NCBI RefSeq assembly: GCF_001541315.1
Contig: NZ_LMVK01000012.1
Span: forward strand, 248,001 to 312,000
Source of the DNA: Agrobacterium tumefaciens str. B6
Lineage (GTDB): Bacteria > Pseudomonadota > Alphaproteobacteria > Rhizobiales > Rhizobiaceae
Direction of reading: 5' to 3'
DNA length: 64,000 nt
Each line of letters starts with the position of its first letter. Position 1 is the stretch's first letter. The notes under the pieces were generated by a model. It was not told where the DNA came from and searched no databases. It worked only from the letters and a program-made list of their open reading frames with translations. A program made the position numbers and the translations under genes. Positions 37,703 through 46,526 of this stretch are shown piece after piece.

Positions 37703-37899
37703 TCGCACAGCAGGTTTGTAACCCCACGATTGGTTCCATACGCAAACAGACCGGCAAAATTTCGCATGTGGCGTCAATTGCCGGTTTTTGCATTATGCGC
37801 GGAGAGGAAAGCCCCGAAACAGACGTCGGCTTTCTTGGTGCGGGTTGCTTGCTCCGGCCAGAGGCGGACGCCGCAGACGAAACAGCAGAGGGGCATGGC

Positions 37900-38928
37900 A
37901 TGGGACAGGCAATTTCACGGCCGGACGGGGAAATGGAACGTCTGGTTGCGGTGCGCTCGATCATGTCTTTCAAGAATGCCGAAATGCCGGAACTGAAAGT
38001 GCTGTCGCAATTGGGACAGGACGTTTTCGGCGTGCCCCGGGCGGCCGTCCACATCGTTGACGAGGATTGGCTTCATATCGCGGAACAGGCGGGCATGGAG
38101 CTCTCGGAATGCCCGCGTGACATGTCGATCTGTAGCCGTGTCATCACCAGGCAGGATGTGGTGATCATTTCCGATCTGACAGAGCATCCGGATTTCCGTT
38201 TCATGCCCTATGTAAAGGGCGGCCCCGGATTGCGTTCCTATGCCGGTGCGCCGATCGAGCTGGAGCCCGGCCTCGTCATTGGCGCCTTTTGCCTGGTCGA
38301 TACCGTGCCGCGAAAATTTTCCCGCACGGAAATGGATAGCTTGAGGCGTTTTGCTTTGCTGGCCGCCGCGCTTTTGCGGCTCCAGAAAGCCAACTTCACC
38401 ATGAGTCTCGCCGAACGCGAGCTGCGCGACGCGGCGATGACCGATCCGCTGACCGGTTTTTATAATCGCAAGGCTCTGGAGGCGATTGTCGACAGCCAGC
38501 TCGGCGCGGCCCTCGGTGCAGATGAGGCCTTCGGTGTCCTCTATCTAGATCTTGATGGTTTCAAGACCATCAACGATACGTTCGGCCATCCGGCGGGAGA
38601 TCGTGTTCTGATCGAGGCCGCCGGGCGCATCCGCAATGCGATCCGCAGTGAGGATATCGTGGTGCGCATGGGCGGTGACGAATTCGCGATTTTCATGCCC
38701 CGGCCGAGCGCCTCCGAGGTGCTGAACGGATTGGCGGACCAGTTGCTTGCCGCCTTCCGTAAGCCTTTCGACGTCGATGGGAACGAGGTGGGCGCCCGCC
38801 TCAGCATAGGCGGCGCACTGGCCCCGCAGGCGGGAGCAGACCGCGCGACGCTGCTGCAGAGCGTCGACGAAGCGCTGTATCAGGCCAAAAAATCAGGGCG
38901 CGACCGTTTCGTCAGCCGCGCCCTCTAA
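37900..38928 (+). CDS. GAF domain diguanylate cyclase
   Basis: A 342-residue soluble signalling enzyme making c-di-GMP from two GTP. A GAF sensor (about 20-165) precedes a GGDEF domain with intact RMGGDEFAIF (GGDEF at 258-262). An inhibitory I-site RSED (Arg249 to Asp252) sits at the proper distance, so product feedback is likely. I chose the ATG at 37900 because GAGGGG precedes it by 8 bases and the GAF domain starts soon after; in-frame ATGs at 37768 and 37795 have no ribosome site. What the GAF domain binds is unknown. Confidence 0.9.
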   Translation: MGQAISRPDGEMERLVAVRSIMSFKNAEMPELKVLSQLGQDVFGVPRAAVHIVDEDWLHIAEQAGMELSECPRDMSICSRVITRQDVVIISDLTEHPDFRFMPYVKGGPGLRSYAGAPIELEPGLVIGAFCLVDTVPRKFSRTEMDSLRRFALLAAALLRLQKANFTMSLAERELRDAAMTDPLTGFYNRKALEAIVDSQLGAALGADEAFGVLYLDLDGFKTINDTFGHPAGDRVLIEAAGRIRNAIRSEDIVVRMGGDEFAIFMPRPSASEVLNGLADQLLAAFRKPFDVDGNEVGARLSIGGALAPQAGADRATLLQSVDEALYQAKKSGRDRFVSRAL

Positions 38929-38959
38929 GGCATTGTCCTTCGGGAAGCGTTTCCGCTTC

Positions 38960-39886
38960 TCAGTCGTAGAAGGAATCCACGAATTTGTGGCGGCCGAGCA
39001 GGAAGGCGTCGGCCACGTGGGTCAGTGGCGCGAGATCGACGTCGGAGCGGCCTGCCTTGATGATCTCGGAGAAACGCTCGTAAAGGGCCGGATATTCCCG
39101 CTCCGGCTCGGACAGTTTTTCTTCGCCGTTGATCGAGAGCTTCGCGCCCCCCTCCGAAAGCACCATTCGTCCCGCTGCCGTCTCGGCGACGATATCCCAG
39201 CTCTGCTTGCCGGTCTGGCGCCAGTCGAATTCCGCATGGACGGGCGTTTGCGTCACGTCGGAAAAATGCAGGTCGGCGGCGATCGGCGCGTCGCGGTTTT
39301 CCGGGAATTCGAGCGTCGCCTTGGTCAGGAACAGCGCGTGCGGCAGGATATGTGTGATGATCGAAAGCGCGTTGATGCCGGGATCGAACACGCCGAGACC
39401 GCCCGCCTGCCAGATCCAGGCCTGGTTGGGATGCCAGTGGCGCACATCCTCTTTCCAGATGACATGAACGCTGTCGATCTTCGTCGAGGCCAGAAACGCC
39501 TTCGCAGCCTCGACCGCCGGCGCATAACGCGAATGCCAGCTTGCAAACAGCGACAGGCCCTTTGAATCCGCAAGCCGCACGAGATCCTGCACTTCCGAAA
39601 GAGTGGCGCCGGGCGGCTTTTCGAGAAAGACGTGCTTGCCGGCATTCAGCGCCGCATAGGCGGCCTCGTAACGATATTGCGGCGGCATGCACAGCGATAC
39701 CGCATCGATAGCAGGCACAGCCTCCAGCATGGCCTCGATGGTGCCATAGGAAGCGACGCCGTCCACCGTGCCATGACGGCTCGCGGTGCAGATCAATTCA
39801 AAATCCGGATTACCTGCGATGGCGGGAAGATGCTGGTCACGAACGATTTTGCCGACGCCGACGATGGCAAGCTTGGTGGCTGACAT
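38960..39886 (-). CDS. Gfo/Idh/MocA-family aldose 1-dehydrogenase (galactose or L-arabinose type)
   Basis: A 308-residue NAD(P)-dependent oxidoreductase. The Rossmann start VGVGKIVRDQHLPAI, EKPPGATL at 89-96, the WKEDVRRWHP-like block near 145 and FDPGINALSI near 167-176 match, from memory, the L-arabinose/D-galactose 1-dehydrogenases of Azospirillum type. These oxidise the sugar to a lactone, the first step of non-phosphorylating sugar breakdown. The start used is the ATG at 39886. It is alone, without the lactonase and dehydratase genes nearby. Confidence 0.85.
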   Translation of the reverse strand: MSATKLAIVGVGKIVRDQHLPAIAGNPDFELICTASRHGTVDGVASYGTIEAMLEAVPAIDAVSLCMPPQYRYEAAYAALNAGKHVFLEKPPGATLSEVQDLVRLADSKGLSLFASWHSRYAPAVEAAKAFLASTKIDSVHVIWKEDVRHWHPNQAWIWQAGGLGVFDPGINALSIITHILPHALFLTKATLEFPENRDAPIAADLHFSDVTQTPVHAEFDWRQTGKQSWDIVAETAAGRMVLSEGGAKLSINGEEKLSEPEREYPALYERFSEIIKAGRSDVDLAPLTHVADAFLLGRHKFVDSFYD

Positions 39887-40197
39887 GAAGTGGAACCCGT
39901 GTGAGTGCTGCATGGGATAAAGTGTGATTTTTACAAGTTTTTAACAGAAACGCTCGAAGGAGCAAGGTGATCGTTTCCGTCCGGCGCGTCTTTTTTCAAG
40001 TTGTAACTTCATAACAATTTTTCGGTATGGGCATTCTTTTATTGTGTAATATTTGAGATTAAAAAATATTATTTTGAGTTTTTAGTGTTATTTTTTTATC
40101 AGTCAGCGGTTTTAATGTTGATTTTTTCAGGTATATTCCATGGATGTTAGCGGTAATTTTATATTTCACTTGAATAGATTTTCTGAATAGCAGGTGT
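39887..40197. other. AT-rich intergenic region before a GGEEF cyclase gene
   Basis: A 311-bp interval between divergent genes. Positions 40010-40190 are unusually AT-rich for this genome, with long T runs and many TA steps. No coding frame seen. Such DNA is the type bound by Ros/MucR or H-NS-like proteins in rhizobia, which would suit silencing of the cyclase gene; that is inference. Confidence 0.5.
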
Positions 40198-41412
40198 GTG
40201 TTGGTTTTACTTAGAGATGACCGTTTGTCTGGCTTCGTTCAGAAAGTCAACGAAAACAGCCGGCAATTCAATACATATGGATTGATTTTCGGCGTCACCC
40301 TCTACAATCTCTACGTGCTTGTGGACATAAGTCTGGTGCCGGAGATCATCTGGCTGGATCTTACAGTCCGCCTGTTTATCATCACGCCGCTTCTGTTTCT
40401 TTATTTTCCCGCGCGCTATTATGCGATCAGTGTGCGGCCGGATGCGGTGGTGCATGAGGTGCTTCACGGGCTGGGCTGCATGATGGTCGTCGCCTCGATC
40501 ATGTTCATCTATGCCAATGCGCAGACGTCATCGGCCAGCGAATATTACATGGGGATCGTCACCGTCGTCCTCTATATGAATACGATACATCGCAAACCGT
40601 TTCCGCTTGCGGTCATGGGCACGGTCGGCTGCATGGCGGTTTTCATCATCGGCATGGAATATGTCACCGTGACGAGCGAGGTGGCCAAGCTCCCCGCGAT
40701 CATGTGTTCCGTCGGAATCAGCGCCGTCTCACTGTTTGCGGCCTATCGTATCGAGCAGGTGGAAAGACGGGACTATCTGGCGTCGCTGCGCGAGAAGACG
40801 TTGCTGCAGCGGATTCAAAACGCAAATCACGAGCTTCAGCAGCTTTCCAATACCGACCAGCTCACCGGCATCCGCAATCGCCGCAGCTTTGACGAGGCGG
40901 CGAACGAGGCTTCGGGCGGCAACGGCAGGCCGCGGGCGCTCATCCTTCTCGATGTCGATTATTTCAAGAACTACAATGACTCAGAAGGCCATGTGGCCGG
41001 CGATGATTGCCTGCGCAGGATCGCCGGCAGGCTGCGCAGCGCCCTGCGCAGGGACGATGGCGACAGAAGTTTCGTCGCGCGTTATGGTGGCGAGGAATTT
41101 GTGGTTCTGCTCGACAATTGCGTTGTTTCCGCTGCACTCGCCATCGGTGAAAGACTGAGATTGGCTGTGATCGACGAGGCCATACCCCATCTCAACCGCC
41201 CCGACGGGCGGGAAATCGTCACCGTCAGCCTCGGCATTGCGGTTTCCGGTGACGGCAGGGAGATCATATACGAGATGGTCAACCGGGCCGACATGGCGCT
41301 TTACGAGGCGAAGCGCCAGGGCCGCGATCGGCTGGTGCTGGCCTCGGGGCATATGGGAACGATTGTCGGGCCAGCGGAACTTTACGGCGTCGAAGCCGCA
41401 ATGTCGGCATAG
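40198..41412 (+). CDS. Membrane-bound diguanylate cyclase
   Basis: A 404-residue protein with about six hydrophobic segments in residues 25-182, a short coiled-coil linker (185-215) and a GGDEF domain (about 215-385) with intact RYGGEEF (GGEEF at 297-301). The residues at the I-site position do not make RxxD, so product inhibition is less likely. The start is a GTG at 40198 with AGG just before; a TTG is the next codon. The membrane part would sense an envelope or small-molecule signal. The next gene, a c-di-GMP phosphodiesterase candidate, starts 112 bp later. Confidence 0.88.
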   Translation: MLVLLRDDRLSGFVQKVNENSRQFNTYGLIFGVTLYNLYVLVDISLVPEIIWLDLTVRLFIITPLLFLYFPARYYAISVRPDAVVHEVLHGLGCMMVVASIMFIYANAQTSSASEYYMGIVTVVLYMNTIHRKPFPLAVMGTVGCMAVFIIGMEYVTVTSEVAKLPAIMCSVGISAVSLFAAYRIEQVERRDYLASLREKTLLQRIQNANHELQQLSNTDQLTGIRNRRSFDEAANEASGGNGRPRALILLDVDYFKNYNDSEGHVAGDDCLRRIAGRLRSALRRDDGDRSFVARYGGEEFVVLLDNCVVSAALAIGERLRLAVIDEAIPHLNRPDGREIVTVSLGIAVSGDGREIIYEMVNRADMALYEAKRQGRDRLVLASGHMGTIVGPAELYGVEAAMSA

Positions 41413-41524
41413 GCCACTGAAGGCTAGGCGATGTGTTATAAGTTGTGTCCTGCGCGAAGCGGGATCTGTGAAGGCCATGTGCCGGAAATCCGGCCCCAGA
41501 ACACATAATAACCGGGGAATGCAG

Positions 41525-43465
41525 ATGATGGAATTGATCGCCTCACAAGCGGCAGCATCCGCTGCCGAACTTCCATTCCTCCTGCTTCAGGCGGCCGCCG
41601 TCGTTGGCATGGTGTCCGTGTTGATCCTCCTGCGGCGAAATATCGCCCTCGAGGACCCCCGCTATAAAATCTATTATGGCATCGTGTTCGGAATGACGGG
41701 CTTTCTGCTGACGCTGCTGGTTTCCGAATTCATCAAGCTGCCTTCCAAACCTTATATCCGCTCCGACCTGCTGTTTCTCGCCGGGGTGCTCGGCTCCTGG
41801 CAGGGCGGACTGATCAGCCTCTTCCTCGTGGCGGCCGGGCGTTTTGTGTTCGGTGGTCCCGTGCTGTTTTTTGCGGCCCTGCAGGACATGGTCGTCATTT
41901 CGGCCTGCGGCATCATCATGTATGGCTGGATGCGCAAGCGCCGTCTCGCCGACCTTGGAATTCGGGATATCCTCACCGTCTTTGCGGTCAGGTTCATTGC
42001 CGTGCTGCTTGCCATCGCGGCCTCATTCGCGCTTGGTCTGGTCGATCAGGCGCTGTTTTTGAGTGCAGTCGGCCGCCGAACCCTCGGCGCGGTCGCCGTC
42101 GGTCTGCCGATGATCGTCTGCCTGTTCATCCTTCTGCGCAGCGAGGCGCGGGCGCGGGACGAGGCAAAGAAGCGCGACGTTGCGGCGCGGACCGATTCAT
42201 TGACCGGCCTGCCCAACAGGCGTGCCCTCAAAGACCACATAGAAACAACGATGCGGCAGGAGCCGGCCGTTCCGCATGCTCTCATTCTCATCGAAATCAT
42301 CAATATTGCCGATGTCGCCGCCTGCGAGGGCGAGGACTGGAGCGATCTTTTCTGGCCCAGGCTGGCGCGGGAAATCTGCGATACCGAAGACGGTCTGCTG
42401 TGCAGGTCCAGCACGCCCTGCAGCTTCATGTTCGGCGATACGACACTTGCGGTCGTCATGCAGGGGGTTTCGCTGGAGAAGTCGGAAAGTGCGAAACTCA
42501 TGATGCATCTGCATGATGGATTGAGCACGTTTTGCCGCTCGGCGGAGGCGGGGCCGGTTCCGCATCTCAAAATCGGTGCGGCAAATCTGGACCAGCTTTC
42601 CCGGCAAAATGTCGCCTCCTTCCTCAGACACCTCAGTCTGGCGCTGAAGGGAAGCGATCATCCGGTGCAGATTTTCCCTTTCTCCTTTGCCGAGAAAGCG
42701 ACACGGGACGAGGCGGTGCGGCAGATGCTGGTCAACTGGGTTAAATCCGGCAGACCGCCCATTTGTTATCAGCCGAAATTCGAAATGCGTGATCGCCGCA
42801 TGATCGGCGCTGAAGCGCTGCTGCGCGCGGTCGATGCACACGGACAGGCGCTTTCGCCTTATTATGTACTGGAGATCGCCGAACGCCATCGGCTGCTGGT
42901 GGAATTCGAATGGTCGACGATCGAAGCCGTCGTGCGCGACCTTCGTGACCTGCACGGCCTTGACGCGGATTTTCATCTGGCCGTGAATATTTCCGCGTCG
43001 TCTTTTGCGACTGCGCGTTTCGGAGACCGGGTCGTGACGCTTCTACGCGAAATGGCAGTGCCGACGCATCGCCTCTCGATCGAAGTGACGGAGATGAGCA
43101 GGATACCCACCACGGATGTCGTGCAGCAGAATTTCGATGCGCTGGTCGCCGCAGGCGTCCGGCTGGCACTCGATGATTTCGGCACCGGTTATGCCGCGCT
43201 TACTTTGCTGGCGCGGTTCCCTTTCGAAGAGGTCAAGATCGATCACTGGATGACGTCGAGGCTCGACCAATCGCGGTTCAGGGAGGCCATCGCACTCGCT
43301 TTCGAGAGCGCCGAGCGCTACGGCGCAAAGCTGGTAACGGAAGGCATCGAAACGGAGGAGCAGAGCCGGCTTCTCATGCAGATGGGCATACGCTTCGGAC
43401 AGGGTTATCTTTACTCCCCCGCCGTGCCGCTCGCCCGGCTGCAGCCTCGCAGGGCGTGCGCCTAA
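41525..43465 (+). CDS. 5TM sensor, degenerate GGDEF and EAL domain protein
   Basis: A 646-residue membrane protein probably degrading c-di-GMP. Residues 1-205 hold about seven hydrophobic segments; 78-112 (YIRSDLLFLAGVLGSW, then GRFVFGG) resemble LytS/YhcK-type 5TM receptors. A GGDEF domain (about 218-380) keeps the N-terminal DSLTGLPNRRAL but its active site is replaced by FGDTT at 303-307, so it should not make c-di-GMP. The EAL domain (about 395-640) keeps EALLR at 430-434, NISASSF, IEVTE, DDFGTGY and QGY, so it looks active. GGGGA precedes the ATG at 41525 by 6 bases. Confidence 0.88.
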   Translation: MMELIASQAAASAAELPFLLLQAAAVVGMVSVLILLRRNIALEDPRYKIYYGIVFGMTGFLLTLLVSEFIKLPSKPYIRSDLLFLAGVLGSWQGGLISLFLVAAGRFVFGGPVLFFAALQDMVVISACGIIMYGWMRKRRLADLGIRDILTVFAVRFIAVLLAIAASFALGLVDQALFLSAVGRRTLGAVAVGLPMIVCLFILLRSEARARDEAKKRDVAARTDSLTGLPNRRALKDHIETTMRQEPAVPHALILIEIINIADVAACEGEDWSDLFWPRLAREICDTEDGLLCRSSTPCSFMFGDTTLAVVMQGVSLEKSESAKLMMHLHDGLSTFCRSAEAGPVPHLKIGAANLDQLSRQNVASFLRHLSLALKGSDHPVQIFPFSFAEKATRDEAVRQMLVNWVKSGRPPICYQPKFEMRDRRMIGAEALLRAVDAHGQALSPYYVLEIAERHRLLVEFEWSTIEAVVRDLRDLHGLDADFHLAVNISASSFATARFGDRVVTLLREMAVPTHRLSIEVTEMSRIPTTDVVQQNFDALVAAGVRLALDDFGTGYAALTLLARFPFEEVKIDHWMTSRLDQSRFREAIALAFESAERYGAKLVTEGIETEEQSRLLMQMGIRFGQGYLYSPAVPLARLQPRRACA

Positions 43466-43584
43466 CGCGTGGAGACCGATCGGGGCCCTTGCTGCGGCCA
43501 ATGGCCATCAAAGGGAATTCGGCGACTGCTGCATTGAATGTTTTCCCGGTCTGTGCTGAGAAACTCCTTTGATGAACGAATGTC

Positions 43585-45291
43585 ATGATCCTTTTTAAAG
43601 GTCATGCGGGCGAGCCGATGCTTGAAAACAATGACGCATGGAACGACATGCCCGGAAAGCCGGCTCAGCACTTGCCGAATGAATCGGCCAAGGGCGAGGG
43701 TGGCGCCGGCCGCTCGCTTCGCGCGGCCGCCCATGCCGTATCAGGCGACCGGCCTACGGCGGACAATCCGCAGCCGCTTTCAGGATGGCCTTTTCTCAGG
43801 TTGTTTCTGGTCTGGGCACTGTTCATGGCGGCCGTCATTTCCGCTTTGGCGGCTTATCAATATGTCAGCCTGCTCGGCGAGCTGGGGCGAGAGAGCGACG
43901 CGTTGCAGGCAGAGGCATCCCGCCGGGCCGATCAGCATGATGCCCATGTGACGGCGCTTTCGGCGGTGGCGCAGGCGGAGCAGGGGGCGGATTACGGCCT
44001 GCTGCTCGATGTCGCCGCGCCCATTCTGCAATTTTACCCGCGCATCGATGAGGTTCAGCTGGTTTCCCTCAACGAGGCGGGGCCTGTCATAGGCACCCGA
44101 TCGCTGGAAAACGAGCTGGCAGCGGCGATCCGCAAGGCGGCATCGGTCTTTACCGGCCGGCCCGCCCTGGTGGCGAGCGGTCTCAGGCCCGGCCATTACA
44201 TGATCGTCAAGCGCAGCCCCAATAACGAGACGGCCTCGAAAGTGCTGGTGCTTGCCGTCGATGCCGCGCGGCTTCTGGCGTCCGATGCTCCGTTCTGGTC
44301 GGCGAAACAGGCGGTGATCCGCCTCAAAATGCCTGACGGTACAGTCTTGTTCGGCCCGCCCTGGATGCCGGAAGCGCCGCAATATGTCCGGCAACTGAGC
44401 AGCGCCACCCAGCCGCTTATGCTCGAAGTCGCGCTCTCGATCACCTGGCGTGATCTCTTGCCCGGCCGCGCCCTGTTGGCGGGCATGGCCGGCGCCAGCA
44501 TCGTTTTCCTGCTCGCTACTGTCATGGCAAGACAGAGGACGCGCATGCGCGCCGCCGAAAGACGGGCCGAACTGAGCGGCATGGAGGCGAGGCTCACCCA
44601 TGCTTCGCGGGTCAATGCACTCGGAGAAATGGCAAGCGGTCTTGCCCATGAGCTGACCCAGCCTCTGACGGCGATATTGGCGCAGGCGCAGGCCGGGCGG
44701 CGGCTGCTTGCCCGTCAGGATGTCACGGCCCTTTCCGGTGCTCTCGACGATATGATCGATCAGGCGCGATGCGCCGCCAATATGCTCGACCGGTTTCGCA
44801 ACTGGTCGCTGCCGCACCGCAAGCCGGTGGCGGCGCATGATCTGCGCGCGGCTCTGCGCAATGTCGATGCGCTGCTTGCCGGCGAAGCGGCCCGGCATGA
44901 GGCCAGCATCGACATCGCCATGCCTGATGCTCCGCTTTTGGTGCGGGTCGATCCCGTTGAAATAGAACAGGTCATGTTCAATCTGCTGCGCAACGCGCTT
45001 GATGCGCTCACTGCCATTGAAGGCAGGCGCGCCATCACCGCCAGATTGAGCCGGAGCGGTGATTTCGCCGTTCTCGAGGTTGCCGATAACGGCCCCGGCG
45101 TCGCACCGAGCCTGCGCGACCGGCTGTTTACGCCTTTCGCCACCACGAAAACGAACGGCATGGGTCTGGGACTTGCCCTCAGCCAGCGGCTGGTGGAGCG
45201 CGCCGGCGGTGAAATCCTTTATGTCGAGAGTGAGAATGGCGCGCTTTTCCGCGTTGTCCTCCCGGTTGCAGCGGAGGCACAGAACCCATGA
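43585..45291 (+). CDS. Sensor histidine kinase
   Basis: A 568-residue inner-membrane kinase. Two membrane helices (about 69-92 and 297-315) enclose a periplasmic sensor of about 200 residues with no domain I recognise. There is no HAMP or PAS domain: the second helix leads straight into a helical linker and the H-box GLAHELTQPLTAI with His355. The ATPase part has NLLRNALDAL (about 466-475), DNGPG at 501-505 and GMGLGL at 525-530. FixL/DctB/TtrS-like kinases share this design. ATG at 43618 is an alternative start. It overlaps the response regulator gene by 4 bases. Confidence 0.93.
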   Translation: MILFKGHAGEPMLENNDAWNDMPGKPAQHLPNESAKGEGGAGRSLRAAAHAVSGDRPTADNPQPLSGWPFLRLFLVWALFMAAVISALAAYQYVSLLGELGRESDALQAEASRRADQHDAHVTALSAVAQAEQGADYGLLLDVAAPILQFYPRIDEVQLVSLNEAGPVIGTRSLENELAAAIRKAASVFTGRPALVASGLRPGHYMIVKRSPNNETASKVLVLAVDAARLLASDAPFWSAKQAVIRLKMPDGTVLFGPPWMPEAPQYVRQLSSATQPLMLEVALSITWRDLLPGRALLAGMAGASIVFLLATVMARQRTRMRAAERRAELSGMEARLTHASRVNALGEMASGLAHELTQPLTAILAQAQAGRRLLARQDVTALSGALDDMIDQARCAANMLDRFRNWSLPHRKPVAAHDLRAALRNVDALLAGEAARHEASIDIAMPDAPLLVRVDPVEIEQVMFNLLRNALDALTAIEGRRAITARLSRSGDFAVLEVADNGPGVAPSLRDRLFTPFATTKTNGMGLGLALSQRLVERAGGEILYVESENGALFRVVLPVAAEAQNP

Positions 45292-45896
45292 CGCTGCCCG
45301 TTTATCTCGTTGATGATGATGACGCCGTGCGCAAGGCGCTGATCCTGCTCCTGTCCACCGTCGGCATCAAGGCGAAGGGCTTTGCCGATCCGGTGGTATT
45401 TCTCGGCCAGCTATCCGCGCTCGAACCGGGCTGCCTCATCTTCGATATCCGCATGCCTGCTATCACCGGATTGAAGCTGCAGGAGAAGCTGACGGAAGAG
45501 GGGATCGACTGGCCTGTCATCATCATTTCCGGTCACGGCAATATCGAAGCCTGCCGCCGGGCCTTTCACAACGGCGCGGTGGATTTTCTCTCCAAGCCCG
45601 TGGATGAGCAGGATCTCATCGACGCGATCCAGAAGGCTCACCGGATATTGACCCGCACGCTCGATGCAAAAGCGCTGCAGGCGGAGACGATGGCGCTTTT
45701 ATCGCTCCTGACCGCGCGGGAGCGGGAAATACTCGAGCGCATTGCACTCGGTTTCACCACGCGCCAGATCGCCGACGGGCTTGGCCTTTCGCCGCGCACG
45801 GTGGACAGCCATCGTGCCGCCATCGGCCTCAAGCTCGGCACCACCTCGCAGGCGGAAATGACAAGGCTCTGGCTGGAAGCCGGTGCGGATCGGTAG
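45288..45896 (+). CDS. FixJ/LuxR-type response regulator
   Basis: A 202-residue regulator: an N-terminal receiver domain with the acidic pocket DDDD at 9-12, phosphoacceptor Asp53 (IFDIRMP) and Lys in LSKPVDE near 100, then a LuxR/GerE-type helix-turn-helix (about 138-195; LTAREREILERIALGFTTRQIA). It is translated by ATGA overlap with the kinase and should bind DNA when phosphorylated. A periplasmic GlcG/HbpS-like gene 88 bases downstream may be a target or accessory sensor. Confidence 0.95.
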   Translation: MTLPVYLVDDDDAVRKALILLLSTVGIKAKGFADPVVFLGQLSALEPGCLIFDIRMPAITGLKLQEKLTEEGIDWPVIIISGHGNIEACRRAFHNGAVDFLSKPVDEQDLIDAIQKAHRILTRTLDAKALQAETMALLSLLTAREREILERIALGFTTRQIADGLGLSPRTVDSHRAAIGLKLGTTSQAEMTRLWLEAGADR

Positions 45897-45984
45897 AACT
45901 ACCGAGCAGCCGGCAAGTCTTACGGATTCGCGGCCGAGCGCCATCCGCTTAAGCTGCAGTCCTCATCAAGCAAGAGGACTTTCC

Positions 45985-46467
45985 ATGATCCGCACCCTTC
46001 TCATCGCTTCCGCCCTGATCGCTCCTTCGGCCGCATTGGCGCAGACGCTGCCGACCGCGCCCTATCTGCCGCTCGAAATGGCGGAAAAGGCAGCCAAGTC
46101 AGCGCTTCAGGCTTGCTCCGCCAAGGGCAGCGCCGTCACCGTTGCCATCGTCGCCCGCGATGGCGCCACCAAGATTGTGCTGAAGGCGGATGGATCCGGT
46201 CCGCACACGGTCTCCAGCGCAACCGGCAAGGCCTTTGCCGCCGCATCGCTCGGCCGTGATATTGGCGAGATCGCGGAATTCATCGCCTCCAAGCCCGCCA
46301 ATGATGGCCTTCGCAACATGGATGAGCGCATGGTCATCCAGGCCGGCGGCCTGCCGATCAAGATCGGCGACGCCCTGGTCGGCGGTATCGGTGTCGGCGG
46401 CGCACCATCGGGCGCGATCGATGCCGAATGCGCCCGTGAAGGTCTCAACACGATCGGCGCGAAGTAA
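45985..46467 (+). CDS. GlcG/HbpS-family periplasmic protein
   Basis: A 160-residue protein with a Sec signal peptide (MIRTLLIASALIAPSAALAQ, cut after about residue 20) and a DUF336/GlcG-HbpS domain. In Streptomyces, the relative HbpS binds haem, sits outside the cell and controls the SenS kinase. Here the neighbours are a histidine kinase and a response regulator, so a similar role is possible but unproven. The ATG at 45985 has AAGAGGAC upstream; a longer in-frame start at 45883 overlaps the regulator gene and would bury the signal peptide. Confidence 0.85.
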   Translation: MIRTLLIASALIAPSAALAQTLPTAPYLPLEMAEKAAKSALQACSAKGSAVTVAIVARDGATKIVLKADGSGPHTVSSATGKAFAAASLGRDIGEIAEFIASKPANDGLRNMDERMVIQAGGLPIKIGDALVGGIGVGGAPSGAIDAECAREGLNTIGAK

Positions 46468-46526
46468 ACTGCGTCAATGCGATACGGCGGCTTCGCAAGA
46501 GGCCGCCGGCTCTGCGCTGTCGCACA

